Source of the DNA: an uncultured Paracoccaceae bacterium | GTDB lineage: Bacteria; Pseudomonadota; Alphaproteobacteria; Rhodobacterales; Rhodobacteraceae | DNA length: 64,000 nucleotides | Direction of reading: 5' to 3' | Assembly: GCA_947497185.1 (NCBI GenBank) | Contig: CANMFL010000001.1 | Span: 1 to 64,000, forward strand | Part shown: positions 9,539-22,773 of the stretch, piece after piece | Layout: each line of letters opens with the position of its first letter | How positions within the stretch are numbered: position 1 is the first letter of the stretch | Program-made: the position numbers and the translations under genes | The notes under the pieces: model-generated | The model's input: only the letters and a program-made list of their open reading frames with translations | Told to the model about the DNA's origin: nothing | Database searches by the model: none

Positions 9539-10894
9539 ATGACACATACACTCAATATCATTGGCGGCGGCATGGCCGGCTCAGAGGCTGCATGGCAGGC
9601 CGCAAACGCTGGCATCAACGTGGTTATCCACGAAATGCGGCCCAAAGTGGCGACATTCGCCCACCGCACTGGCAATCTGGGCGAAATGGTTTGCTCGAAC
9701 TCCTTCCGGTCTGACGATAGTGAACAGAACGCCGTTGGGCTGCTGCATTGGGAAATGCGCGAGGCTGGCGGGTTAATCATGGAAATGGCGAACAAGCACA
9801 AAATCCCTGCGGGTGGTGCCTTGGCCGTGGACCGTGATCCCTTTGCGGAAAGCGTCACCGCTGCATTAAAAGCGCACCCTAACGTGTCTGTTTCTTATGA
9901 AGAAATTACAGAACTGCCGACGGACGGTTTATGGATTGTGGCCACTGGCCCGCTGACATCCGGCAACCTCGCGACTGCGATCCAAAAGCAGACTGGTGCC
10001 GAGGCGCTGGCGTTTTTCGATGCGATTGCGCCGATCATTTACCATGAATCCATCAATATGGACGTGGCATGGATGCAGTCGCGCTACGACAAAGGCGAAA
10101 CTGTTGAGGAACAGACCGCCTACCTCAACTGCCCGATGACCAAAGACCAATACGAGGCGTTCATCGACGCTTTGCTCGCAGCCGAAAAGACCGAGTTCAA
10201 AGAAGGCGAAACCGCTGGCTATTTCGACGGGTGTTTGCCGATTGAGGTCATGGCCGAACGTGGCCGCGAAACCCTGCGTTGGGGCCCGATGAAACCAGTC
10301 GGTTTGACCAATGCACACGATCCAGAGACTAAAGCCCACGCTGTCGTTCAACTGCGTCGCGACAACGCTCTTGGCACACTTTACAACATCGTAGGCTTTC
10401 AGACCAAGATGAAGTACGGCGCGCAGAAGACTGTTTTGCAAATGATTCCAGGTCTTGAGAACGCTGAATTTGCGCGTCTCGGCGGTATCCACAGGAACAC
10501 GTTTATCAATTCGCCAACGCTGCTGGATCACGAGATGCGGCTGCGGTCCCAGCCAAATCTGCGCTTTGCAGGTCAGATCACGGGCGTTGAAGGCTACGTG
10601 GAAAGTGCTGCAATGGGGCTGCTTGCGGGCCGTATGGCGGTGGCCGAACTGACGGGTCAGCAGCTCGATCCCGTGCCGCACACCACCGCGATGGGCGCGC
10701 TCGTGACCCATATCACTGGCGGCGCTGATGCGAAAACGTTTCAACCGATGAACGTTAACTTTGGCCTGTTTCCACCGCTTGAGGGCGTCAAAAGTGGGCG
10801 TCGCGGACGCAAGGAACGCTACAAAGGCTACACAGATCGCGCGAAAATCGACTGGCAAGCGTGGCTGTCGCAACAGGAACAGCCTGCCGCGTGA
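9539..10894 (+). CDS. trmFO: Methylenetetrahydrofolate-tRNA-(uracil-5-)-methyltransferase TrmFO
   Basis: This 451-residue flavoprotein makes ribothymidine at tRNA position 54 using methylenetetrahydrofolate. The FAD dinucleotide motif is [12 protein letters not shown] near the start, and family blocks include [15 protein letters not shown] and QVTG-like [15 protein letters not shown]. The ATG at 9539 starts the protein just before the FAD motif; a start 24 bp upstream adds a non-family extension. The stop overlaps the next gene's GTG (GTGA), so it is likely co-translated with gluQ. Confidence 0.95.
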   Translation: MTHTLNIIGGGMAGSEAAWQAANAGINVVIHEMRPKVATFAHRTGNLGEMVCSNSFRSDDSEQNAVGLLHWEMREAGGLIMEMANKHKIPAGGALAVDRDPFAESVTAALKAHPNVSVSYEEITELPTDGLWIVATGPLTSGNLATAIQKQTGAEALAFFDAIAPIIYHESINMDVAWMQSRYDKGETVEEQTAYLNCPMTKDQYEAFIDALLAAEKTEFKEGETAGYFDGCLPIEVMAERGRETLRWGPMKPVGLTNAHDPETKAHAVVQLRRDNALGTLYNIVGFQTKMKYGAQKTVLQMIPGLENAEFARLGGIHRNTFINSPTLLDHEMRLRSQPNLRFAGQITGVEGYVESAAMGLLAGRMAVAELTGQQLDPVPHTTAMGALVTHITGGADAKTFQPMNVNFGLFPPLEGVKSGRRGRKERYKGYTDRAKIDWQAWLSQQEQPAA

Positions 10895-11718
10895 TCACCC
10901 GCTTCGCCCCTTCACCGACCGGACCGCTTCATATCGGCCACGCCTACTCGGCGATCTTGGCCTTTGAAGCGGCACAAAAGGTGGGCGGTACATTCCTTCT
11001 ACGGATCGAAGATTTCGACAGCACCCGCTGCAAACCGGAATTCGAGGCGCAAATTTACGACGATCTGGCGTGGCTCGGCCTGACTTGGCCCGAACCACGC
11101 CGTCAGTCGGATCACATGCCTGACTACGCCAATGTCATCGCAGCACTTGCGGATAAAAACCTTGTCTTTCCATGTGGTTGCAACCGGCGCTTAATCCTTG
11201 AAACTGGCGCTGGCACAGGCCCTGATGGGCCGATCTACCCTGGCATTTGCACAAATCGAACCATGGATCAGGCGCAGTCAGGCGACGCCATCCGGCTCAA
11301 CCTAACCAAAGCATTAGACCACCTGCCCAGCCAGCTCAGTTACATCGACAATGACGAAACCGTCACTTTCGAGACGCACAACCTGCCTCAAACCATCGGC
11401 GCGCCGATCCTGCGCCGCAAGGATACTGGCGATCCGGCCTATCACCTGACCTGTACCCACGACGACGCGCTGCAAGGTGTCACCCACATCATTCGTGGCT
11501 CAGATGTCGCACCGTTAACCCCGATCCATATCGTGCTGCAACACCTCATGGAGTGGCCGACACCGCGCTACATCCACCATGATTTGATCACAGACGACTC
11601 CGGTAAGCGTTTGGCAAAGATCGATAAATCAAAATCTATCGCAAGCTACCGCGCAGAGGGTGCCACGCAAAATGACATCCGTCGCATGATCGGCCTACCC
11701 GCTTCATTTCGCCAATAA
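10891..11718 (+). CDS. gluQ: Glutamyl-Q tRNA(Asp) synthetase
   Basis: This 275-residue enzyme is a truncated glutamyl-tRNA synthetase lacking the anticodon-binding half. It attaches glutamate to queuosine in tRNA(Asp). The HIGH motif is at residues 14-17 ([11 protein letters not shown]), and KRLAK near the C-terminus replaces KMSKS. A CGC...C zinc-binding region follows residue 95. The start is a GTG at 10891 overlapping the trmFO stop (GTGA), which places family residues [10 protein letters not shown] at the very N-terminus. Its partner upstream is also a tRNA modification gene. Confidence 0.92.
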   Translation: MITRFAPSPTGPLHIGHAYSAILAFEAAQKVGGTFLLRIEDFDSTRCKPEFEAQIYDDLAWLGLTWPEPRRQSDHMPDYANVIAALADKNLVFPCGCNRRLILETGAGTGPDGPIYPGICTNRTMDQAQSGDAIRLNLTKALDHLPSQLSYIDNDETVTFETHNLPQTIGAPILRRKDTGDPAYHLTCTHDDALQGVTHIIRGSDVAPLTPIHIVLQHLMEWPTPRYIHHDLITDDSGKRLAKIDKSKSIASYRAEGATQNDIRRMIGLPASFRQ

Positions 11719-11738
11719 CAACTCCCCCCGGAGGGTCG
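11703..11738 (+). repeat. Dispersed 36-bp repeat, copy 1
   Basis: Begins TTCATTTCGCC and ends in CTCCCCCCGGAGGGTCG. It matches 26203-26238 along its length, with a few differences and one shifted base. The first 16 bases are the last codons of gluQ. The CCGGAGG core resembles a short palindromic motif common between Rhodobacteraceae genes. Confidence 0.6.
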
Positions 11739-11739
11739 C

Positions 11740-12099
11740 TTAGTCGTCAGGCGTCATCAATTCGATCTCAGACCCCGTTTCAACGCCTGTGTAAAAACAA
11801 GTGCGCCGTCCCGTGTGACAGGCCGCCCCGATTTGCCGCACTGTCACCAAAAGGCAGTCGCGATCGCAATCGACCCGCATCGCGACCAAGGCTTGCGTGT
11901 GACCCGAAGTCTCGCCTTTGATCCAGAAAGCCTGCCGCGAGCGCGACCAATAGGTGACTTTTCGCGTGGCCAATGTTTTGGCGACCGCTTCGGCGTTCAT
12001 CCACGCCATCATCAAAACTTCAAGCGTTTCAGCGTCTTGTGCGATCACAGGGATCAAACCTGCGTCATTAAACGTCAGCGTTTCGGGGTCAAATATCAT
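11740..12099 (-). CDS. hisI: Phosphoribosyl-AMP cyclohydrolase
   Basis: This 119-residue histidine-pathway enzyme opens the adenine ring of phosphoribosyl-AMP. The zinc and magnesium site is visible as VDCDRDCLL together with [11 protein letters not shown], and [15 protein letters not shown] is the family signature. The ATG at 12099 ([10 protein letters not shown]) matches the usual start in Rhodobacterales and follows AAAGG. A GTG at 12126 in the same frame would add nine residues and cannot be excluded. No hisE domain is fused. It is divergent from the IscU-like gene. Confidence 0.93.
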   Translation of the reverse strand: MIFDPETLTFNDAGLIPVIAQDAETLEVLMMAWMNAEAVAKTLATRKVTYWSRSRQAFWIKGETSGHTQALVAMRVDCDRDCLLVTVRQIGAACHTGRRTCFYTGVETGSEIELMTPDD

Positions 12100-12166
12100 G
12101 TTCAGGGCCTTTGCAATGTCGGTCACTCGGCCTATCTATGTGGGGCAACGCAAAAGGGCAAATGCC

Positions 12167-12613
12167 GTGACAGCTGAAAACGACATGATCAAACTTTACT
12201 CGGGCCGCATTTTGGCGCTGGCCGCTGACATGCCGCGCACCACGCGGATCGCATCGCCCGATGCAACGGCCAAGAAACGCTCGCCTCTGTGCGGGTCCAC
12301 GGTCACTGTTGACGTTGTGTTAACGGACGGACACGTGAGCGACTACGCCCAAGACGTCAAAGCCTGCGCCTTGGGTCAGGCGGCGGCATCCGTGGTCGGA
12401 TCAGCGGTAGTTGGGTTAACACCTGCACAAATCGAACATGGCCGCGCAGAGTTGTACGCGATGCTCAAGGAAAACGGGCCTGTTCCTGCGGCCCCTTTCG
12501 ACGGACTTGATGTTTTAGAACCTGCGAAAGAATACAAAAATCGGCATGCGTCGATTTTGCTGGCTTTTGACGCCACGCTTGAGGCGATTAACGCTGCCAA
12601 AACACCCGCCTAA
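12167..12613 (+). CDS. IscU/NifU-like iron-sulfur scaffold-type protein
   Basis: The 148-residue protein has the IscU fold signature: a first cysteine in SPLCGSTVTVDV, a second in KACALGQAAASVV, and a C-terminal helix NRHASILLAFDATLEAI. In classical IscU the last segment carries the third cluster ligand (HCSIL); here that position is alanine, and the assisting Asp after the first Cys is Ser. It may bind a cluster differently or only bind metal. The GTG at 12167 was chosen because AAAAGGG precedes it; an ATG at 12185 is possible. Confidence 0.8.
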   Translation: MTAENDMIKLYSGRILALAADMPRTTRIASPDATAKKRSPLCGSTVTVDVVLTDGHVSDYAQDVKACALGQAAASVVGSAVVGLTPAQIEHGRAELYAMLKENGPVPAAPFDGLDVLEPAKEYKNRHASILLAFDATLEAINAAKTPA

Positions 12614-12625
12614 GTGATTTTCCAT

Positions 12626-12664
12626 AAAAAAACCGCCGCACATCCGGGCAAGGATGGCGGCGGC
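12626..12664 (-). terminator. Strong intrinsic terminator (minus strand)
   Basis: Read on the minus strand, a 12-13 bp GC-rich stem (GCCGCCGCCATCC against GGATGTGCGGCGG, one bulge) with a 6-base loop is followed by seven T. It closes the transcript that carries the 40-residue protein gene at 12800-12922. Confidence 0.85.
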
Positions 12665-12676
12665 AGGAAGTGGATC

Positions 12677-12787
12677 ACATGTCCGGCTCTAAATCCTTTA
12701 GGGAGAGGCAAAGCCCCCAAAATAGGACGGGACGGGCAAGTCAGTAAACGCGAGGTGGGACAGGCAATTTACGTGAACCGGACATGT
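12677..12787 (-). ncRNA. Possible structured RNA or 3' untranslated region
   Basis: ACATGTCCGG at 12677-12686 and its exact inverted copy at 12778-12787 could close a rod about 111 nt long. The strong minus-strand terminator at 12626-12664 follows directly. No reading frame is convincing here. It could be a small RNA released from, or forming, the 3' end of the short membrane-protein transcript. It does not show the tetraloop motif of 4.5S RNA, and I cannot assign it to a known RNA family. Confidence 0.35.
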
Positions 12788-12799
12788 AACCCAGGCAGG

Positions 12800-12922
12800 T
12801 CAGACCATCGCGGGCAGCGATAATCCGACAAAAAGCATCACACACAAAGCGGCAACGCCAAGCGCGTCAGAAATGATTGTATCGCTGCTGCGGATCAGTG
12901 CGGATTTGATATCTTTGGCCAT
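12800..12922 (-). CDS. Small (40-residue) single-pass membrane protein
   Basis: The protein begins MAKDIKSALIRSSDTIISDA and continues into one hydrophobic helix (LGVAALCVMLFVGLSLPAMV) that ends the chain. AGGAGCG precedes the ATG at 12922 at good distance, which makes real translation likely. A basic N-terminal amphipathic stretch plus one C-terminal membrane helix is typical of small inner-membrane proteins. Function is unknown. It lies between recG and the strong terminator at 12626-12664, 108 bp after the recG stop, and may be in the recG transcript or have its own promoter. Confidence 0.75.
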   Translation of the reverse strand: MAKDIKSALIRSSDTIISDALGVAALCVMLFVGLSLPAMV

Positions 12923-13030
12923 CTGAACGCTCCTGTTGCTCGTTTGTTCTGTTGCCACTTTGTTCCCATATTGGAAACCTTCTGTAAAGAACTTTATGAG
13001 AACATTCGTGAACTTTTTAGAACAAACCGG

Positions 13031-17328
<4,298 letters not shown>

Positions 17329-17331
17329 TTA

Positions 17332-17372
17332 GGGCGACCGTCCTAGCGCGTCTAGAGCCAGATCAGTCGCCC
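17332..17372 (-). terminator. Hairpin downstream of ctrA
   Basis: GGGCGAC and GTCGCCC form a 7-bp stem around a long loop, about 30 bp past the ctrA stop. On the minus strand TAAAAC follows. It is a possible but weak terminator. Confidence 0.35.
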
Positions 17373-17400
17373 ACAGTAATCTTCGCAAACAACCGCGCCT

Positions 17401-18114
17401 TTAGGCGCCGATTGCGAGACGTTCTTCGTTCACGCCCATTTCAGGATCGCGTAGCACGTAGCCACGGCCCCACACCGTTTCGATGTTGTTTTCGCCGTTT
17501 GCAGCATTGCTCAGCTTTTTACGGAGCTTGCAGATGAACACATCGATGATTTTCAACTCTGGTTCGTCCATGCCGCCATACAGGTGGTTCAAGAACATCT
17601 CTTTTGTCAGTGTTATGCCTTTGCGAAGGCTCAACAATTCCAACATTTGATATTCTTTTCCCGTCAGATGCACGGTGTTGCCACCCACGTCGACAGTCTT
17701 TGCATCAAGGTTAACCGAAATGCGTCCGGTTTTGATGATCGACTGCGCGTGACCTTTTGATCTGCGGATGATCGCATGAATGCGTGCGATCAGTTCTTCT
17801 CGGTGAAATGGTTTTGTCAGATAGTCATCTGCACCAAATCCAAATCCTTTGATTTTACCTTCGGTACTATCGTCACCTGTGAGGATCAGGATTGGTGTAT
17901 CAATCCTGCTCATGCGCAACTGTCGCAATACCTCGTGGCCATTCATGTCAGGCAAATTCAGATCTAAAAGGATCAAATCGTAATCATATAATTTTGCGAG
18001 ATCGATCCCTTCTTCACCGAGATCTGTCGCATAAACGTTCAAATTGGCATGAGTCAGCATCAACTCGATGCTTTTTGAGGTCGTCGGGTCATCTTCAACC
18101 AGCAATACGCGCAT
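17401..18114 (-). CDS. ctrA: Cell-cycle/GTA response regulator CtrA
   Basis: This 237-residue OmpR-type regulator has a receiver domain with phospho-acceptor D51 ([11 protein letters not shown]) and a C-terminal winged helix. The helix block [15 protein letters not shown] and the WGRGYVL wing are nearly invariant in CtrA. In Rhodobacterales CtrA is not essential and controls motility, gene transfer agents and other genes. It receives phosphate through CckA and ChpT; chpT lies in this window at 37198. sciP, encoding its inhibitor, is immediately upstream on the same strand. Confidence 0.96.
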   Translation of the reverse strand: MRVLLVEDDPTTSKSIELMLTHANLNVYATDLGEEGIDLAKLYDYDLILLDLNLPDMNGHEVLRQLRMSRIDTPILILTGDDSTEGKIKGFGFGADDYLTKPFHREELIARIHAIIRRSKGHAQSIIKTGRISVNLDAKTVDVGGNTVHLTGKEYQMLELLSLRKGITLTKEMFLNHLYGGMDEPELKIIDVFICKLRKKLSNAANGENNIETVWGRGYVLRDPEMGVNEERLAIGA

Positions 18115-18161
18115 CTTTTTTCTCCGCTTTTCTTGGTATCAACAACTTATCGCCATAATAG

Positions 18162-18176
18162 TTAACACAGCGTTAC
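18162..18176. promoter_or_regulatory. Possible CtrA autoregulatory site
   Basis: TTAA-CACAGCG-TTAC is one mismatch from the TTAA-N7-TTAA CtrA consensus and sits about 50 bp upstream of the ctrA start. In Caulobacter ctrA is autoregulated through such sites. Binding here is inferred. Confidence 0.4.
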
Positions 18177-18202
18177 CGATAATCAAAAACTCAAGCCACC
18201 AC

Positions 18203-18481
18203 TTAAGGTTGTCTGAACCGTTGTAAAGCCGTTGTTTTTAACGCGGCCTCGCCATGTTCGGCAACTGCACTCTCCCATTCGGTGAATTCCTCGTCCGAAA
18301 GGCTATACATTTCCAACGCCTCTGGCCGCGTTAATAACCCTGCCCCAACCGCCTTAATAACGGCAGCTTTACGCGATGCGACCCAGCGTCGGGTGTCCAC
18401 TGGTGGCAGGTCTGCGCGGGTCATTACCGACCCGTCGGGTAGTGTTACGGACCGTGGTCCATCAATCTTTCGCAAAAACAT
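18203..18481 (-). CDS. sciP: CtrA inhibitor SciP (DUF1153 family)
   Basis: The 92-residue protein is the small helix-turn-helix SciP/DUF1153 protein. It starts MFLRKIDGPRSVTLPDGS and contains RWVASRKAAVIKAV and LTRPEALEMYSLSDEEF, the core of the family. In Caulobacter SciP binds CtrA and blocks activation of its targets. The ATG at 18481 follows GGGAAGAGAG; longer readings upstream lack family similarity. It is in tandem with ctrA, 88 bp apart, and divergent from mnmA. Confidence 0.92.
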   Translation of the reverse strand: MFLRKIDGPRSVTLPDGSVMTRADLPPVDTRRWVASRKAAVIKAVGAGLLTRPEALEMYSLSDEEFTEWESAVAEHGEAALKTTALQRFRQP

Positions 18482-18624
18482 CTCTCTTCCCTTTGCAATA
18501 TACTGTGTGATGCACATATGACGTAGACCACTTAAGTTTCGGTAAGCCGCCCCAAAGAGAGTTGCTTGCAATTACAGCAAATTTGTTGGAAACGCCCTGA
18601 AAGCCCTTAAAACGTTGGTGTCAT

Positions 18625-19764
18625 ATGCCCTTGGAACAGCCGATAAATTCTCTTGGATTTGCCAAGTCACCCGCCGACACCCGAGTCGTTGTGGCTATGT
18701 CCGGTGGTGTGGACAGTTCAGTTGTCGCCGCAAAGTTGCATGAAGAAGGCTACGATGTGGTCGGTGTGACGCTACAGCTTTATGACCACGGCGCTGCTTT
18801 GGCGAAAAAGGGCGCGTGTTGTGCGGGCCGTGATATTCATGATGCGCGGCGCGTGGCCGAGGAAATGGGCTTTCCGCATTATGTGCTCGATTACGAGAAC
18901 AAATTCCAAGAAGCTGTGATTGACGAATTCGCGGATAGTTATCTTGCGGGTGCGACGCCTGTGCCGTGTATTCGGTGCAATGAGCGTGTGAAATTCAAAG
19001 ATTTATTGGAAACGGCCCGTGATTTGGATGCCGATTGCATGGCGACGGGTCATTATATCCAGCGGATGGTGGGTGATTCGGGTCCTGAACTGCATTCGGC
19101 TGGCGATCCGACCAAGGATCAAAGCTATTTCCTGTTTTCGACCACGAAAGAACAGCTCGACTACCTGCGTTTCCCGTTGGGCCATCACACGTCCAAGGAA
19201 CAGACCCGCGCGCTGGCCGCGAAATACGGGCTCAGCGTGGCGGACAAGCCGGACAGTCAAGACATCTGCTTTGTGCCAAACGGCAATTACGCGGCGGTGA
19301 TCGAGAAACTGCGCCCCGGTGCGGCAGAGCCTGGTGATATTGTCGATGTGGACGGCAACGTGCTGGGCCAGCATCGCGGCGTGATCCACTACACAATCGG
19401 TCAGCGGCGCGGGCTTGGCATCGGCGGTTTGGCTGATCCGTTGTATGTTGTGCGTCTGGATGTGGACAAAAAGCACGTGATCGTGGGGTCCAAGGATTTG
19501 CTCGCGACCCGCAACGTGCCTTTGCGCGAGATCAACTGGCTGGGCGACGACGGGTTGCTAGCTGGCGGCGAACGCACAATCGCGGTCAAAGTCCGTTCAA
19601 CCAAGCCGCCTATCGACGCGGTCCTACGCCCGATTTCGGATACGGAAGCCGAAGTCGAACTGTTGGTCGCTGAAGAAGGCGTATCACCGGGCCAAGCCTG
19701 CGTGTTCTACGACCCTGACGGCACCCGCGTCTTGGGCGGCGGCTGGATTTGGCGCGGGTATTAA
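18625..19764 (+). CDS. mnmA: tRNA 2-thiouridylase MnmA
   Basis: This 379-residue PP-loop ATPase adds sulfur to uridine 34 of Lys, Glu and Gln tRNAs. SGGVDSS near residue 26 is the PP-loop. The catalytic cysteine pair is in [11 protein letters not shown] and DSQDICFVP, and [11 protein letters not shown] follows. The start may lie slightly later, since about 20 residues precede the core. It is divergent from sciP, a gene order often seen in Rhodobacterales. Confidence 0.95.
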   Translation: MPLEQPINSLGFAKSPADTRVVVAMSGGVDSSVVAAKLHEEGYDVVGVTLQLYDHGAALAKKGACCAGRDIHDARRVAEEMGFPHYVLDYENKFQEAVIDEFADSYLAGATPVPCIRCNERVKFKDLLETARDLDADCMATGHYIQRMVGDSGPELHSAGDPTKDQSYFLFSTTKEQLDYLRFPLGHHTSKEQTRALAAKYGLSVADKPDSQDICFVPNGNYAAVIEKLRPGAAEPGDIVDVDGNVLGQHRGVIHYTIGQRRGLGIGGLADPLYVVRLDVDKKHVIVGSKDLLATRNVPLREINWLGDDGLLAGGERTIAVKVRSTKPPIDAVLRPISDTEAEVELLVAEEGVSPGQACVFYDPDGTRVLGGGWIWRGY

Positions 19765-19885
19765 GCCGTTTTCAGTTTTTAAGAAAAAATTTGCGCACCG
19801 CTGAAACTTTTTTCGGCGTCCTTACGTGTCTTCACACAAGCCCACCAAGATCGGCGGGCATGTGAAACCAATAGGGGTATAATAA

Positions 19886-20686
19886 ATGCGTAAGACTTCG
19901 ACACTGATGACGACTGTTGCACTGATTGCTGCGGGAACTATTGCTCAGGCAGACGGCCATGCCAGCCTTATGGCTGTAGGCCTGACTGGCGACAAAACGC
20001 TGGTGATGATTGATAGCGGCTCTGCGACAGCAACGGCGACAATGGATGTGACGGGTGTGGATCGCCTTTTGGGCATCGACCTGCGTCCGGCGACAGGTCA
20101 GTTGATCGGCGTGACACCCGCGTTTGAAATCGTAGAGATTGACCCCGCCACAGGCGAAGCCACCGTGTTGTCCACCATGGACACCGAGCTGCCCATCGTA
20201 GACGGCGCATCCGTGATCGTGGACTTTAACCCGCAAGCGGACAAACTGCGCTTTATGTCGGGCACCACAAACCACCGCGTTGATATTGAATCCGGTGCGG
20301 TCACAGTGGACGGGTCGCTGGCTTATGAAGACGCCGATATGCACAGTGGCGAAGAGCCGAATATCGTCGCAGCCGCTTACATTAATTCCTATGGCAAACC
20401 CGAGTCCACCGCGATGTTCGACATTGATGCGACAATCGTGGCTGTGATCCAGCAGACCTCACCGAACGACGGCACATTGGACGCAATTGGCAAATTAGGC
20501 GTGGACGCACAAGACAGCTACGCCTTTGACATTGCCACCGATTCTGATGGCACCAACACCGCCTATCTGGCAACACCCGGTGCGCTGCATACTGTGTCCC
20601 TAGAAGACGGCACCGTGCAGGACACATGGGAGTTGATGGGCGTTGAGGGCAACCTGCGCGACATCACCTTTATGACTGCGATGTAA
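19886..20686 (+). CDS. Secreted DUF4394 protein
   Basis: The 266-residue protein has a signal peptide (MRKTSTLMTTVALIAAGTIA, then QADGHA). The rest is a repeat-rich beta-propeller-like chain, with RLLGIDLRPATGQLIGVT, IVDFNPQADKLRFMS and a final WELMGVEGNLRDITF block, matching the DUF4394 family. No enzymatic role is known. It is a single-gene unit ending in a strong terminator at 20736-20776. In other bacteria such genes often sit beside extracytoplasmic sigma factors, but none is visible here. Confidence 0.82.
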   Translation: MRKTSTLMTTVALIAAGTIAQADGHASLMAVGLTGDKTLVMIDSGSATATATMDVTGVDRLLGIDLRPATGQLIGVTPAFEIVEIDPATGEATVLSTMDTELPIVDGASVIVDFNPQADKLRFMSGTTNHRVDIESGAVTVDGSLAYEDADMHSGEEPNIVAAAYINSYGKPESTAMFDIDATIVAVIQQTSPNDGTLDAIGKLGVDAQDSYAFDIATDSDGTNTAYLATPGALHTVSLEDGTVQDTWELMGVEGNLRDITFMTAM

Positions 20687-20735
20687 GTCAAACGACGTTA
20701 TTTTCGGTGGGCGTGTTCTTTGCCTGTAAACATCG

Positions 20736-20776
20736 GACAAGCGCCAGCCTCTCGGGGCTGGCGCTTTGTCGTTTTG
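20736..20776 (+). terminator. Strong intrinsic terminator after DUF4394 gene
   Basis: GACAAGCGCCAGCC and its inverted copy form a 13-14 bp stem with a short loop, followed by GTTTT on the plus strand. Confidence 0.85.
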
Positions 20777-20848
20777 TAGCAGGGTCATGCTTGACGTGGG
20801 CCGCAAATGCTGTGCCTTTAGGGATATGTTTACGATCAGAACCACGCC

Positions 20849-21208
20849 ATGACACATCGTCACCAGATTTGGGGTTTCCTGCGGCAGCACCTTGGGGTGT
20901 TGGCTGTGCTGGTGATCGCCTGCGTGGCAGGGCTGTGGTTCACCTTTGGTATCCTGTCCGAATTTCTGTATTTCCACGATCCTATCAATCAGGATGAAGC
21001 GCTCAAGCCGTGGATGACCCCGCGCTACGTTGTCATGTCATATGACCTGCCGCGTGGTTTGGTGGCCGATGTGCTGGGGCTGCCGTCCGAGATGCATCGC
21101 GGCATGACGATGGCGGATATCGCGGAATTGAATGATCTGTCCTTGGAAGAATTAACCAAGATTGTGCGCGATGCGGCCTCTGCATTCCGGATGGATCATC
21201 CGCGATGA
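20849..21208 (+). CDS. Hypothetical single-pass membrane protein
   Basis: The 119-residue protein has one long hydrophobic helix at about residues 15-38 (LGVLAVLVIACVAGLWFTFG) and a soluble C-terminal half, with SLEELTKIVRDAASAFRMD near the end. The family is not recognised. Its stop overlaps the start of the DedA gene (ATGA), so the two proteins are made together and may act together at the membrane. Confidence 0.75.
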   Translation: MTHRHQIWGFLRQHLGVLAVLVIACVAGLWFTFGILSEFLYFHDPINQDEALKPWMTPRYVVMSYDLPRGLVADVLGLPSEMHRGMTMADIAELNDLSLEELTKIVRDAASAFRMDHPR

Positions 21209-21816
21209 CTGACCTGATTATCGGCTTGATCCCCGACTACGGATTGCTGTTGTTGTTCGGCGTCGTCTCGCTGGCCTGTCTGGCGATCCCGCTGCCGTCG
21301 TCGATGATGGTGCTAACGTCCGGGGCGTTTGCGGCGTCCGAAGATCTGGCACTCTGGCAAGTCTTCGCCGTGTCCTTTGTCGCGTTTCTGGTCGGCGATC
21401 AGTTGGCGTATCTGATCGCATCGCGCTACGGGCGCCGGATCATCACGTGGATGCGGACCAAGCCGCGTCTGGTGCCCGTCTTAGAGAAAAGCGAACATAT
21501 GCTGCACAGCAAGGGCCATATCGCGGTGCTGCTTAGCCACACGATCCTCAGCCCGACCTGCCCTTATATCAGCTACCTGTGTGGCGCAGGCGGTATGCAT
21601 TGGGTGAAGTTCACGCTAATGGCCGTCGTGGGTGCTGCGATCTGGACGCTGGGCTATGTGTCGCTGGGCTATATATTCGCGTCACAACTGACGCAGGTCG
21701 CGGACATGCTGAGCAACTTCTTTGGCGTGATTTTTGCGGGCTTGCTGGTGCTGTATTGCGTGATCTGGCTACGGCGCAAATGGCGGGCGCATGTGGCCGA
21801 GATGGCAGCGGGCTGA
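21205..21816 (+). CDS. DedA-family membrane protein
   Basis: This 203-residue integral membrane protein has the DedA/VTT layout: an N-terminal hydrophobic pair with IPLPSSMMVLTSGAFA, a GDQLAYLIASRYGRR segment as in E. coli DedA homologues, a central basic loop, and three C-terminal helices. DedA proteins support membrane energetics and phospholipid flipping. It is distinct from the YqaA-like member at 2336. It is coupled to the upstream small membrane protein through an ATGA overlap. Confidence 0.88.
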   Translation: MTDLIIGLIPDYGLLLLFGVVSLACLAIPLPSSMMVLTSGAFAASEDLALWQVFAVSFVAFLVGDQLAYLIASRYGRRIITWMRTKPRLVPVLEKSEHMLHSKGHIAVLLSHTILSPTCPYISYLCGAGGMHWVKFTLMAVVGAAIWTLGYVSLGYIFASQLTQVADMLSNFFGVIFAGLLVLYCVIWLRRKWRAHVAEMAAG

Positions 21817-21872
21817 TCCGTCGCGCATATTTCCCCTAGCACATCGCCGCATCCACGCATATCCATCGCTCC

Positions 21873-22739
21873 ATGATCTACAATACTGCAGCCGAATGGC
21901 GTAACGCCCCGCAAAAGCGCGTCCTCATCTTTGCGATGTCAGGGCTTGGAAAAACCTATCTGTCCAACATGTTACGCGATCAGGGCGACTGGTTTCACTA
22001 TTCCATAGATTACCGCATTGGCACCCGCTACATGGGCGAATTGATCGCTGATAACGCCAAACGCGAAGCGATGAAGGTGCCGTTCCTACGCGATCTACTG
22101 CGCTCGGACAGCATTTATATCGGCTCGAATATCTCTTTCGACGATCTTAAACCGATGTCGTCCTATCTGGGCAAACCCGGTGACGAGGCCCAAGGCGGTC
22201 TGCCGTGGGATGAATACACGCGCCGTCAGGACCAGTTCCAAACCGCTGAAATCGCGGCGTTGCATGACACCGGCCACTTTATCCAGCGCAGCCACGATCT
22301 GTACCAATATCCGCACTTTATCTGCGACACAGGTGGGTCAATCTGCGAATGGGTTGATGCGGATGATCCCAATGATCCGATCCTAACAGACCTGTCTGAA
22401 AAGACGCTGATGGTTTGGATCGAAGGCACCGACGCGCATACCGCCGAGCTGATCCGCCGTTTTGATAAAGAACCAAAACCGATGTCTTATGATCCGGTGT
22501 TCTTGCTCAAGACATGGCAGGCCTATCTGACCGAATTCAATGCGTCGCCGGACAAGGTAAACCCCGACGACTTCATCCGCTGGGCCTTTGCCAAGGCGCT
22601 GGCCCACCGTCAGCCGCGCTACAAAGCGATGGCAGACAAATGGGGCATCACCGTGCCACAAGATGCGGTCACGCAGGTTCACAATACGGAGGGTTTTGTC
22701 GACATGATCGCCGACGCCCTTGAGATGCGCAGGGCGTAA
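21873..22739 (+). CDS. P-loop ATPase/kinase-like protein beside metA
   Basis: The 288-residue soluble protein has a Walker A at about residues 21-30 (FAMSGLGKTYLSNML). The next segment, FHYSIDYRIGTRYM, resembles the substrate region of small kinases. An acidic stretch, FICDTGGSICEW, may act as Walker B. No characterised family is recognised; ATPase or kinase is inferred from the P-loop. It lies 34 bp upstream of metA on the same strand and probably shares its transcript, but a role in methionine synthesis is not shown. Confidence 0.75.
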   Translation: MIYNTAAEWRNAPQKRVLIFAMSGLGKTYLSNMLRDQGDWFHYSIDYRIGTRYMGELIADNAKREAMKVPFLRDLLRSDSIYIGSNISFDDLKPMSSYLGKPGDEAQGGLPWDEYTRRQDQFQTAEIAALHDTGHFIQRSHDLYQYPHFICDTGGSICEWVDADDPNDPILTDLSEKTLMVWIEGTDAHTAELIRRFDKEPKPMSYDPVFLLKTWQAYLTEFNASPDKVNPDDFIRWAFAKALAHRQPRYKAMADKWGITVPQDAVTQVHNTEGFVDMIADALEMRRA

Positions 22740-22773
22740 GCCTATCTCTGCCATCCATCCGTGAGGAAACATT

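Noticed and set aside
12677..12787. 4.5S (SRP) or 6S RNA identity for the structured region
   Set aside because: The conserved GGAA-type tetraloop region of 4.5S RNA is absent, and the central bubble of 6S RNA could not be shown by eye.
22740..22773. SAM-II riboswitch upstream of metA
   Set aside because: The gap is only 34 bp and lacks the SAM-II core; the upstream gene occupies the rest.
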